Source: Pirellulaceae bacterium
GTDB taxonomy: Bacteria; Planctomycetota; Planctomycetia; Pirellulales; Pirellulaceae
Reading direction: 5' to 3'
DNA: 64,000 bases
Assembly: GCA_019636385.1 (NCBI GenBank)
Contig: JAHBXT010000004.1
Span: 310,001 to 374,000 of the forward strand
Made by a program: the position numbers and the translations under genes. Of this stretch, positions 38,102 through 46,295 are shown piece after piece. The notes beneath the pieces were generated by a model. The model did no database searches and had not been told where the DNA came from. It saw only the letters and a list, made by a program, of their open reading frames with translations. Position 1 is the stretch's first letter, and the number at the start of each line of letters is the position of its first letter.

Positions 38102-38628
38102 ATGACTGGGCAGGTCTCGATTTCAGCGGCAGAATTTGTGACCATCGCTTCTTCTGCAGAAGCTGGCGGCAGTGACGGATTGGTATCCGGCCCGGTTATT
38201 ATTTCATGGGCCTTCTGCAAAGCCAATTGCAGCGACAAGAGCTGATTCTGCAGCGTGTTGGTGGGAGCGATCAGGTCATGCCAATAATCATCGGTGCGCA
38301 AGACCATAGGTGTACAATTGGGCACTTCGATCAACCGCGTTAACTGCTGACGAAGCCGATAGACGGGGCCCACAAACTGATTGCTCAAGCGGACCACATC
38401 GAATAGCACCAATGGCAGCAGCAACACCACACTAGGCAGCCATACACCTACCGAAGAAACCCAAGCTCCCAGATGTTGCACATAGCTCCAATCGGGATGA
38501 TCGAAGTACTGCGACACCGCGATGGCTACGCCAAAATAGAGCGTTGTTGCGAACCAGTAGATGAGCACGCGTCCGACCAAAACGCCTTGAACGCGGTTGT
38601 CAATCCACAGGATACGTCGATAGGCCAT
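38077..38628 (-). CDS. Two-TM membrane protein with HAMP-like region
   Basis: 183 residues. Two membrane helices (about 17-37, VLVGRVLIYWFATTLYFGVA; about 62-80, VWLPSVVLLLPLVLFDVVRL) are followed directly by a HAMP-like segment (LSNQFVGPVYRLRQQLTRL then a coiled helix near 130-145, TLQNQLLSLQLALQKAHEII). It ends in a low-complexity tail. It lacks a kinase, MCP or GGDEF output domain, so it may be a truncated sensor or a HAMP-only scaffold. It lies upstream of nothing obvious; the Flp pilin gene is 72 bases to its right on the same strand. Confidence 0.7.
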   Translation of the reverse strand: MAYRRILWIDNRVQGVLVGRVLIYWFATTLYFGVAIAVSQYFDHPDWSYVQHLGAWVSSVGVWLPSVVLLLPLVLFDVVRLSNQFVGPVYRLRQQLTRLIEVPNCTPMVLRTDDYWHDLIAPTNTLQNQLLSLQLALQKAHEIITGPDTNPSLPPASAEEAMVTNSAAEIETCPVIQIPVSNV

Positions 38629-38700
38629 GGTGCATTATCCCTATCGGTTCAGGTCGTCAGCATGAGAAGGAAGCTGTGGCTTGAAGTCGGTTACTCGGTA

Positions 38701-38895
38701 TTAGTTGCCCATCGCACCGTCAATGGCTTCACGAGTTCGTTGGAAGCTTTGTTCGGTGGCCTGTGTCATGGTTTGAACCGAAGCTATGCAGACTGCGACG
38801 ATCAAGGCCAGCATGATGGCGTACTCGACGGTCGTTGGACCGTCTTCATCGCGCCAAAGTCGAATTAGTCCCTGACTGTACTTCACGATCATCAC
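38701..38895 (-). CDS. Flp/Fap-type IVb pilin
   Basis: 64 residues. A short leader ends in DEDG and the prepilin-like motif follows: G-PTTVEYAIMLALIVAVCIA, with the processed N-terminus rich in T/E-Y and a hydrophobic helix. This is the hallmark of the small tad-locus Flp pilins. No TadA, TadB, TadC, prepilin peptidase or RcpA gene is in the window, so the assembly machinery must be elsewhere. Confidence 0.85.
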   Translation of the reverse strand: MMIVKYSQGLIRLWRDEDGPTTVEYAIMLALIVAVCIASVQTMTQATEQSFQRTREAIDGAMGN

Positions 38896-39121
38896 CCTAG
38901 TTTGTCGACACCAGAATTTGAACTATTTGCATGAGGTTGTCTGTTCGCTGGAGACCAACGCAAACCTCGTATAAAGGCTAGCTCGCTCCTCGGCCAATGC
39001 TGAGTCGATGGTCAAAATTTGTAATCTGGCGCGTCTAAGCTGCCATAGGAGTCGCTATAATCTGTGCCACCGCTACGACCCTAACCCACTCAGCGGCTCC
39101 CATCACCCGTGGGGACCGACC

Positions 39122-40945
39122 ATGATCACTTTTTCTCAAATTGGACGGCGCACGGCAATGTTTGGACCCATCCTAGCCCGCGAGTGGCTAGTTGCACCGC
39201 GCCGTCTAAGGTTTTACGTGCAGCGTGTTGTCTTTATCTGGGCGCTCTTTAGTATTGTCTGCACCACTTGGGCACTACTGGCCGGGATGCAATCGGTACA
39301 GGATGTGGGAGATATGGCTCGCTTTGGGGTATTAGTCGTTCAGATTGTGGTGCCCATCGAATTGGCTGTGGCCATGTTCTTAACGGCGGTTGCTGCCGTC
39401 AGCAATGTAGCCCAGGAAAAGGACCGGCGGACGCTAGTGCTGTTACTGTTAACGCGACTGTCCAATGCGCAGGTCGTTTTGGGTAAACTTACGGCTAGCC
39501 TGTTGAGCCCTATCAGCTTGATCTTCTGCTCGGTGCCGTTGTTATTGATGGTTACTTTGATGGGTGGGTTGAGCCCACAGCAAGTAGGCTTGGCCACCGC
39601 TGTTATGGTCGTCAGTAGCCTGTGGTGCGGAGCGCTGGCCAATTTAATTGCCTTTTGGCGAGATAAGACGTTTCAGAGTTTAGCCATCGCTGTGCTGGCT
39701 GTTGCCGGCTGGCTGGTGTTGTGCGAAGTTCTGGCTGCAGGTGCTATCCCGGCCGTCGATTCTAGATGGGCCGAGTTGCTCAGCCCGTTCCGCAGCCTGC
39801 GGAGTGTCTGTCAACCGATTAGCGACTACGATTGGCTACAAATTCCCGGTGGAGTCGCGGCAGGCTATTGCCTACTGGGAATGACGGCCGCAGGTTTGTT
39901 TAGTTTGACGGCAATCGCCAGGCTCCGAGCCTGGAATCCGTCGGACCAAGTTCGCCCGCGACAGCCGGACCCAGACGACGACCTGACTGTGGATCGCGCA
40001 CAACTCGGCACGTCTGTGGTGACTTGGAAGGCGCGAGCTCCGCGACCGATGTGGCATAACCCAATCTTATGGCGCGAGACGCGCACCTGGGCCTACGGTC
40101 GCAAACTGGTCCTGATTCGATTGGCTTATCTCGCTGGATTTGCAATAGCGCTAGTGGCCATCTCCTGGTCTGTCACCAGCGGGTTGGCCCTGCAGCGAAG
40201 TCGTTTGGCCGAAGAACTGCTGCCCGTGGCAGCCAAGATATTAGTACCATTTTTTGTGGTCTCACTGGTGATGCTCAACGCACTAGCGGTCAACTCGATC
40301 ACCAACGAGCGCGATGGTCAGGCGCTGGACCTGCTGCTGACAACCAATATCACTCCTGCGCAGTTCATGACCGGCAAGATATTGGGGGTGCTATACGTCG
40401 GCAAAGAAATGGTACTGCTGCCGGGAGCGTTAGCCTGTTACTTGTGGTGGCAGGCTGGCATCAGTACTTCAAATCTTAGCCTAACACTGACTGGCGGATT
40501 TATACTGAATATATTTGCGGTCATGCTGGGAATTCATTGTGGCATGATCTATGCTCGCTCGCGAACGGCCATTGGTACCAGCCTTGGTACGCTGTTCTTT
40601 CTCTTTCTTGGCATTGCCACCTGCATGATGATCATGATGAGTTTTCGTGGTTCCTTTGCCCGGCAATTGCCGCCTTTCTTGGCGATCATTGTCGGCGGTG
40701 GTACCGGTTTATTCGTGGCTATGGGCAGCCGTAATCCAAGCCCCGCCATCGCGCTGGCTGCATTTGCTTTGCCGTTCTTGACTTTTTTTGCGATCACCAG
40801 TTTTATACTGCGTGGCCAGGAACTGACGGTGTTCTTGGTACTGGCTGCGGCATACGGATTTGCTACGCTGGCCATGCTAGTTCCAGCCCTTAGCGAGTTT
40901 GATTTTGCAATGGGTCGCTCGCGTTCGGTTGACGACGAGGAATAA
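39122..40945 (+). CDS. ABC-2 type transporter permease
   Basis: 607 residues with about 12 membrane helices in two halves (for example FYVQRVVFIWALFSIVCTTW; ILVPFFVVSLVMLNALAVNS; TLFFLFLGIATCMMIMM). TNERDGQALDLLLTTNITPA is the cytoplasmic coupling-type signature seen in ABC-2 permeases, and VAQEKDRRTLVLLLLTRLSN is its counterpart in the first half. No ATP-binding cassette gene is adjacent, which is unusual. ATG 39122 was chosen over an upstream start at 39008 because the preceding residues are hydrophilic and non-family. It is followed by two DUF21 genes with very short spacing, so one operon is likely. Confidence 0.82.
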   Translation: MITFSQIGRRTAMFGPILAREWLVAPRRLRFYVQRVVFIWALFSIVCTTWALLAGMQSVQDVGDMARFGVLVVQIVVPIELAVAMFLTAVAAVSNVAQEKDRRTLVLLLLTRLSNAQVVLGKLTASLLSPISLIFCSVPLLLMVTLMGGLSPQQVGLATAVMVVSSLWCGALANLIAFWRDKTFQSLAIAVLAVAGWLVLCEVLAAGAIPAVDSRWAELLSPFRSLRSVCQPISDYDWLQIPGGVAAGYCLLGMTAAGLFSLTAIARLRAWNPSDQVRPRQPDPDDDLTVDRAQLGTSVVTWKARAPRPMWHNPILWRETRTWAYGRKLVLIRLAYLAGFAIALVAISWSVTSGLALQRSRLAEELLPVAAKILVPFFVVSLVMLNALAVNSITNERDGQALDLLLTTNITPAQFMTGKILGVLYVGKEMVLLPGALACYLWWQAGISTSNLSLTLTGGFILNIFAVMLGIHCGMIYARSRTAIGTSLGTLFFLFLGIATCMMIMMSFRGSFARQLPPFLAIIVGGGTGLFVAMGSRNPSPAIALAAFALPFLTFFAITSFILRGQELTVFLVLAAAYGFATLAMLVPALSEFDFAMGRSRSVDDEE

Positions 40946-40951
40946 GGCTCG

Positions 40952-42217
40952 ATGCCACTCGAGAACATTTTCTATCTTGGTGCGGCCCTGATTTTGGTCA
41001 TGGTCAGCGGCTTTTTTTCTGGCTCGGAAGCCGCTTACTTTTCCCTGACGGCCTCCCAGCGCCATGGTTTGGCCAAGAGTAAGGTTGCCACAGATCGACT
41101 GGCCTTCAGTTTAGTATCCCAATCCGAACGACTATTGATGACGATATTGTTCTGGAATCTGGTCATCAACGTCACCTACTTCTCGATGGTCTCAAAGTTT
41201 ACTTTGTCGTTGGATCAACATGATTCAGACAGCAGTTCGCACATTGCCCTGATTACATTTGGAGCATTGTTGTTCGTCATTTTGTTCGGCGAATTCTTCC
41301 CCAAAAGCATCGGGTTGATGTACCCGCTACGACTGGTTCGGCTAGCTGCGATACCGCTGGCCATAGCCGTCCGCACCATCGCTTGGTTGTTGCCGGTCAT
41401 GGAGTTTATTACTGAATTCTCACGGCGTCTGGTATGGCCCGGGATGCAGCCCGAACCCTACTTATCGGCTGCCGACTTGACACGCGTGGTGGAACTGTCG
41501 GCCAGCGAGGATGAATTGGTTGAGGCCGAGAGCCAAGTCTTGCAAAATATCATTCAGCTGAACGAGGTTCGAGTCGAGGAGTGGATGCGGCCGCGGGCTG
41601 AATTTTCAGCGCATACTTCGCATCTGACGTGGCAGCAACTCACCCCACAATCTGCCAGCGGGGGATATCTACTAATTACTAAAGACCATGGACAGATCAT
41701 GGGTTACATCGATCTGCGTCAGGTGCCTCCCCGCGATTTTTCGAATCTGGCTGCCCAGCAAAAGGCGGTGGTTGTAGTGCCCTGGTGCGCGACGATTGCC
41801 GACGCGCTACAGCGATTGTGCGACACCAACCGTCGTGTGGCTGCGGTCGTAAACGAATATGGGGAGTCGGTGGGCGTCTTGACCTGGGAGGACATTTTCG
41901 ATGCTATCCTGCAATTACAACGCGGGCGCTCGCATCGCGAGCTGGCTCGAGCAGAAATCCGCAAGCTAGCTGACGACCGCTGGTTAGCAACCGGCCTGAC
42001 CAAAGTGCGGCGACTGGAACGTGCGATGGGACAGCCGATCCCAGATACAGACAACCTGACAGTGGGCGGCATTGTGCAACAACATCTGCGTCGCTTACCA
42101 GAAGTTGGCGACGTATGCCAAGTCGGCGCGCTGCGGTTGGAAGTCATCGAAGCCGGCATGCGCGGTGAGCTGCTGATTGCAATTAACGTCGTCGCCGACC
42201 AGGAGACGCCGCCATGA
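40952..42217 (+). CDS. CNNM/CorC-type protein: DUF21 membrane domain with CBS pair
   Basis: 421 residues. The DUF21 domain begins VMVSGFFSGSEAAYFSLTA, with further membrane helices to about residue 150. A CBS pair spans about 205-330 (VEEWMRPRAEFSAHTS; DALQRLCDTNRRVAAVVNEY, EDIFDAILQL), and the C-terminal CorC/HlyC domain follows (DNLTVGGIVQQHLRRLPEVG). Such proteins are linked to Mg2+ or Co2+ export or resistance. It begins 6 nt after the permease stop and overlaps the next DUF21 gene by 4 bases. Confidence 0.9.
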   Translation: MPLENIFYLGAALILVMVSGFFSGSEAAYFSLTASQRHGLAKSKVATDRLAFSLVSQSERLLMTILFWNLVINVTYFSMVSKFTLSLDQHDSDSSSHIALITFGALLFVILFGEFFPKSIGLMYPLRLVRLAAIPLAIAVRTIAWLLPVMEFITEFSRRLVWPGMQPEPYLSAADLTRVVELSASEDELVEAESQVLQNIIQLNEVRVEEWMRPRAEFSAHTSHLTWQQLTPQSASGGYLLITKDHGQIMGYIDLRQVPPRDFSNLAAQQKAVVVVPWCATIADALQRLCDTNRRVAAVVNEYGESVGVLTWEDIFDAILQLQRGRSHRELARAEIRKLADDRWLATGLTKVRRLERAMGQPIPDTDNLTVGGIVQQHLRRLPEVGDVCQVGALRLEVIEAGMRGELLIAINVVADQETPP

Positions 42218-43161
42218 TGATCGTTTTGTTGTTATTATTCGGTCTAGCACTGAGCGCGTTTTTTAGTGGCAGCGAAACCGGGTTCTTTCGTGTTACTCGC
42301 GTGCGGCTGGTGATGGATGCGCTGGACGGCAATTGGATTTCGCGGGTTCTGTTGTGGCTGGCAAATCATACCACCGTCGTTGTAGCTACGGTGCTGATCG
42401 GTAACAACCTGGCTAATTATTCACTGTCGTTGGGATTGGTAATCCTCGGAGGTCAACTGTTTACTGAACAGCCCTCGCTCCAAGCCATTGTGCCGGTGCT
42501 GGCCGCGCCGGTGATCTTTGCGTATGGCGAACTGCTCCCCAAATACCTATTCTACCAAGCGCCCTATCGACTGCTGCGGTTCGGTGCACCACTCATGCTG
42601 CTGTGTTCCATCCTGTTCTTGCCGATGTCGATCTTTGTGTTCGCCTACGAGGCCATTTGGCGACGCTTTGCTGGTCAGTCCGTAACCAAAGCCGATCTCG
42701 CTCTCCGGCGTCAAGACATTCAGAGAACCTTGGCCGAGAGCCAGGATGCGGGAGTGGTGGCGGCAATTCAGCGCGAATTGAGCCAGAATCTGTTCACCTT
42801 CGGTTCACGTCCAGTAAGACAGTACACCATTCCCCTGCGAGCCATCCCGCTGATGGAAACCACGACTACGCGGCCACAAGCCTTGGCGGCAGCCGTCAGA
42901 ACCAACAGTCCCATCGTCGGCATCACACGCGAAGGCAATTTAGTGGGCTGCTGTCTGGCCGCCGAAGTGCGCGCCGATTTGAATAACTCCAGCCTGCCGT
43001 TGCTGCCGATCTGTCAAGTTCGCGCTACGGATTCTAGCATTCTGGTGCTCACTCGCCTGCAAGCCATGCACGCACCCCTGGCTCAAGTAATCGACCCCAC
43101 CGGTCGCGCAATCGGCGTAGTCCTGCGAGAAAGGCTAACGTCGCTGCTGGTCAGCGATTAG
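42214..43161 (+). CDS. DUF21 membrane protein, short paralogue
   Basis: 315 residues. LALSAFFSGSETGFFRVTRV is the DUF21 start; four or five membrane helices follow, then a degenerate CBS-like region (IPLMETTTTRPQALAAAVRT, VGITREGNLVGCCLAAEVRA) but no C-terminal CorC domain. It overlaps the larger paralogue by 4 bases (ATGA). The pair may form a heterodimer, as CNNM-type channels are dimeric; this is inference. Confidence 0.88.
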   Translation: MMIVLLLLFGLALSAFFSGSETGFFRVTRVRLVMDALDGNWISRVLLWLANHTTVVVATVLIGNNLANYSLSLGLVILGGQLFTEQPSLQAIVPVLAAPVIFAYGELLPKYLFYQAPYRLLRFGAPLMLLCSILFLPMSIFVFAYEAIWRRFAGQSVTKADLALRRQDIQRTLAESQDAGVVAAIQRELSQNLFTFGSRPVRQYTIPLRAIPLMETTTTRPQALAAAVRTNSPIVGITREGNLVGCCLAAEVRADLNNSSLPLLPICQVRATDSSILVLTRLQAMHAPLAQVIDPTGRAIGVVLRERLTSLLVSD

Positions 43162-43279
43162 CGCATTTTCGCTGTCGTGGCTAGAGGCTGTCCGGTATGG
43201 GGATGCGTGTGGGCATTGGCAGTATATTTTGGAAAAAAATCGCCTTGAATAACCGTACACTGATTTCGTAGGGTGGGGC

Positions 43280-43492
43280 ATGCGGGGCCAGTGCTATTGG
43301 TTACTGCAACTGGACAACCTATTTACAAACGACAGCACGTTGGCGAAAGAACTTGGACTCAAGGCAAGAGCCAAGGCAGCCGATCTGGCATCACCATCAA
43401 ATTGGACGGCTAACCCAGTTCCGCATATTCATATTGCTGATGCGGGCAGAGGTGGCCATATTCCTGTAATGATTGGAGTGCTGCCGCGATGA
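43280..43492 (+). CDS. Toxin-tip-like fragment (small hypothetical protein)
   Basis: 70 residues. The end, NWTANPVPHIHIADAGRG then GHIPVMIGVLPR, has the P-V-P-H-I-H-x and G-H-I-P-V ending that I associate with nuclease-type tips of bacterial polymorphic toxins; no stronger assignment is possible. The frame is blocked by a stop at 43250, so it is an orphan tip rather than the end of a large protein. Its stop overlaps the start of the next small gene (ATGA), the usual toxin-immunity coupling. The IS4-type element begins about 20 bases after the pair. Confidence 0.45.
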   Translation: MRGQCYWLLQLDNLFTNDSTLAKELGLKARAKAADLASPSNWTANPVPHIHIADAGRGGHIPVMIGVLPR

Positions 43493-43644
43493 GTGAAGAA
43501 AATTTGGAATTGATTGTCGAGTCCCTTAAAAAGCACTCCAGCGGAACAGTCGATGGAAAGTGCATGTCTAATTTCGCTCACGTGTGCCTGCAATTGCGAA
43601 ATGGAGTACAAGTCAATTTAGATTCCAGTTTCGGAGATTACTAA
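43489..43644 (+). CDS. Small protein overlapping the toxin-tip-like gene
   Basis: 51 residues (MSEENLELIVESLKKHSSGT, then SNFAHVCLQLRNGVQVNLDS). Acidic, no known family. It overlaps the upstream gene by 4 bases and could be its immunity partner, or a truncated relic of one. The IS-like left terminal repeat starts 18 bases after its stop codon. Confidence 0.4.
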   Translation: MSEENLELIVESLKKHSSGTVDGKCMSNFAHVCLQLRNGVQVNLDSSFGDY

Positions 43645-43661
43645 TCCATTCGAGCAATTGA

Positions 43662-45221
43662 ACCACCCCTTTCAAGCTGTCATTAGCGAGAACTGGGGTT
43701 GGAGAGATTACCGCAACACTGTCAAAATGCCCAGAGTGTTGCAGGTTGGGATGAATGCTCGGTGATTAAGATTTAAAAGAACAGAATCCAACGGCAACAT
43801 GTAGAGTGACTGCGGAAGCACTGCGTACCAAGGAGGAACTAGCCATGTCGTTCGATAGCGTGTTGTCACGGTTTGCAGACCAAGCGCCTGTGGCCACGAT
43901 GGTTCGGGCTGCAATGGCCAACATATTATCGCCACGGGAACTGGATAAGATTTTTGAAGAGAGCCGGCAGCGGCAATATGAAGACAGGCTGCTATTTTCC
44001 AGTGTGGTTGGCCTGCTGACACTGGCGGTAACTAAAACGCAGCCATCGCTGCATGCGGCATATCAATCACAGCGAGAAGAGCTGGGGGTATCGGTAGCCG
44101 CGTTGTATGACAAGCTGTCGGGAGTGGAGCTTACAGTAACACGTGAATTGGTAAGGCGCACGGCCCAGCGGATGTCAGCGGTCATCGACGCGTTGGGCGA
44201 GACCAGAAGACCGGTGCTCCAGGGGTATAGCACATTGTATCTGGATGGCAGCCATCTAGGGGCTACCGAGCACCGGCTCAAACCGACGCGGAGCGTGCGT
44301 GGCGGACCGCTGCCGGGATTAGGCTTAGTCGTACTGGATGGAGACCGAAGGATCATCAGCGATTTCTTGCCATGCGTCGACGGACAGGCACAAGAGCGCA
44401 GCCTGATGTTGGACTGGATCGACCTGCTGGCCGAAGACCAGTTGTGGATAGCCGACCGTAATTTCTGTACCAAACAGATGATCTTCGAGTGCCATAGAAA
44501 CAAAGCCAGTTTTTTGTTGCGGCATCACGGAGGATTAGCCTGCCGAGCTGAAGGGCCAGAGTGCGAGATAGCCAGATGCGCAACTGGCACGGTACAGGAG
44601 CAAACGGTCAGCGTGGAGGGAGACACGCTAGGTGCGGTCACGCTACGGCGGATTACGATCAAGCTAGACAAGCCGACAACCGATGGCACCCAGGAGATTT
44701 GTCTACTGACGAATCTGCCTACGGAGGTTTCAGCGTCCAAGTGCGCAGACCTGTATCATACCCGGTGGGACATCGAAGCGGCCTTCGGAGAGATTGCTTC
44801 ATCGCTACGCGGGGAGATCGACACGCTGTGCTATCCGGCGGCCGCGTTGTTGGGTTACGCCATAGGACTGGTAACGTACAACTTGCTGGCCGTGGCCCAA
44901 GCAGCCATGAGTGTGGTGCATGGTCGCCAGATGGTTGAGGAGAATGTATCGAGTTACCATATGGCCAACGAAGTGGCCACGACCTGGACGGGATTAGAGA
45001 TAGCGATACCAGACAGCCAATGGCAAGCTCGCTTTGCGAAACTTGATGCAGCTCAGTTGGCGCACAAGCTACTTGCACTTGCGCACAAGACACAGCTGCG
45101 TCGGTATCAGAAGCATCGACGGGGACCAAAGAAACCTACCCCCAAACGCCAAGGCACTCAGCCCCATGTCAGTACCGCTCGACTGCTTGCTCAACAGAAC
45201 TAACACCTTGAAAGGGATGGT
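43662..45221 (+). mobile_element. IS4-family-like insertion sequence, about 1560 bp
   Basis: A DDE transposase gene is flanked by near-perfect inverted repeats: ACCACCCCTTTCAAGCTGT at 43662-43680 and its counterpart ACCATCCCTTTCAAGGTGT (reverse complement of 45203-45221), matching at 17 of 19 bases. The transposase stop codon lies at the start of the right repeat. Clear target-site duplication was not found around either end, so the exact termini could shift by a few bases or an older rearrangement may have occurred. The element sits between the small toxin-tip pair and a membrane protein gene. Confidence 0.8.
43845..45203 (+). CDS. IS4-type DDE transposase
   Basis: 452 residues with the complete catalytic triad in IS4-type context: Asp134 (STLYLDGSHLGATE), Asp204 (QLWIADRNFCTKQM) and Glu311 in the Y-x2-R-W-x-I-E motif (YHTRWDIEAAFGEIASSLRG). 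The basic C-terminus (RRYQKHRRGPKKPTPKRQ) is DNA-binding-like. AAGGAGG lies just upstream of ATG 43845, so this start is preferred to GTG 43806. The frame is intact, so the element may still be active. Confidence 0.92.
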   Translation: MSFDSVLSRFADQAPVATMVRAAMANILSPRELDKIFEESRQRQYEDRLLFSSVVGLLTLAVTKTQPSLHAAYQSQREELGVSVAALYDKLSGVELTVTRELVRRTAQRMSAVIDALGETRRPVLQGYSTLYLDGSHLGATEHRLKPTRSVRGGPLPGLGLVVLDGDRRIISDFLPCVDGQAQERSLMLDWIDLLAEDQLWIADRNFCTKQMIFECHRNKASFLLRHHGGLACRAEGPECEIARCATGTVQEQTVSVEGDTLGAVTLRRITIKLDKPTTDGTQEICLLTNLPTEVSASKCADLYHTRWDIEAAFGEIASSLRGEIDTLCYPAAALLGYAIGLVTYNLLAVAQAAMSVVHGRQMVEENVSSYHMANEVATTWTGLEIAIPDSQWQARFAKLDAAQLAHKLLALAHKTQLRRYQKHRRGPKKPTPKRQGTQPHVSTARLLAQQN

Positions 45222-45226
45222 GTAGT

Positions 45227-46273
45227 ATGTCTATGGCTATGCAAGGTCAACGTCTAAGAAGCATCCTTTCTAACTTTCTCAGTGTTTCAGTTATATTCTT
45301 GCTTTTTGCTATGCTGCCGACCGATCGGCTATTGAGCCAGGAGGGGATGGTAAATGCGCAACAACAAGCTCGTCTAATTGAGGCAATGAAGCAATTAGAG
45401 AAAATGTCGCGAGTAACGTCAGGTCGTGGGAAGTTTCGGTTCGAGAATCGTTTTTCCAACCCGAAGCGTGAGGAGCTACTAAGACTCTACGAAATTGCGG
45501 TGCTAGGCGGTAGTCACATAAAGTCGCTCGAACAGTCTGTGGAAAAGTCAGCAGTAACGGGCGTTGAGACGCTGAGAGTCATGAATCCGGATTATTGCTT
45601 TGTACTCACGCGTGCTAATGGTGGTCCATACTCAATAATGGATGTCCAAAAATACGGTCGAAGTGAATTAGATGACCGAGAGATCGCGATTCGTAAAGCT
45701 GAGGCCAGTACTATTTTTTGGGCTTATGTGTTCTATGGTAGGCCTGTTTGGGAGTTGTTGAGGCATCCGGACTGCAAGTTGTTGAGCATTGAGTCGTCGT
45801 TAACCACGACAGGGCAGGAAATGGTGCGCGTCGATTTTGAATTTGCGCCTCAAGAAAAGAAATTTCTAGCTGTAGACTTTGGGATTAAGGATGGTTACAT
45901 CGTTTTCTCTCCAGATGATGGTTGGAAGATGGTAAGGTATTGCAGAGGTTATTGTCACGGACAGGATCCGAATACTCCAACTGACCCTAGAGTAACAAAA
46001 GCGACGGCTGAAGATTCCCCTTCAGATCAATTGGCGTTTTGCAAATTAGGTGTTATCGAGTGCCCTGCTGCCAAGCCTCCGAATGAGGGCGAAAACCACT
46101 TGATTTGCACCCAATCAAGCTATACCCCTGTACCAAAAGAGGAGTTTTATCTTAGCCACTACGGGTTTCCCGAGCCAAACTTTGGATCGAAGCGATACTG
46201 GCTGTGGATGTTGGGAGGATTGATTGGTGGAATTGCGTGCATCGTCGCGTCAAGGCGGTTGTTGAAACGGTAG
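45227..46273 (+). CDS. Signal-peptide and C-terminal-TM hypothetical protein
   Basis: 348 residues. A signal peptide (FLSVSVIFLLFAMLPTDRLL) is followed by an extracytoplasmic part with no known family; the last 30 residues hold a membrane helix (WMLGGLIGGIACIVASRRLL). The soluble part (KLLSIESSLTTTGQEMVRVD, DFGIKDGYIVFSPDDGWKMV) has the alternating-strand look of a lipoprotein-sorting-type beta fold and contains several cysteines (YCRGYCHG). The start codon lies 5 nt after the IS right repeat, whose AAAGGGATGG supplies the only ribosome-binding-site-like sequence. The base composition is visibly more AT-rich than the surrounding core genes. Confidence 0.65.
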   Translation: MSMAMQGQRLRSILSNFLSVSVIFLLFAMLPTDRLLSQEGMVNAQQQARLIEAMKQLEKMSRVTSGRGKFRFENRFSNPKREELLRLYEIAVLGGSHIKSLEQSVEKSAVTGVETLRVMNPDYCFVLTRANGGPYSIMDVQKYGRSELDDREIAIRKAEASTIFWAYVFYGRPVWELLRHPDCKLLSIESSLTTTGQEMVRVDFEFAPQEKKFLAVDFGIKDGYIVFSPDDGWKMVRYCRGYCHGQDPNTPTDPRVTKATAEDSPSDQLAFCKLGVIECPAAKPPNEGENHLICTQSSYTPVPKEEFYLSHYGFPEPNFGSKRYWLWMLGGLIGGIACIVASRRLLKR

Positions 46274-46295
46274 AGGGACATGTCTGAATCTGCGA

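Noticed and set aside
43650-45235. Target-site duplication around the IS
   Set aside because: Flanks at 43651-43661 and 45222-45232 share no convincing direct repeat.
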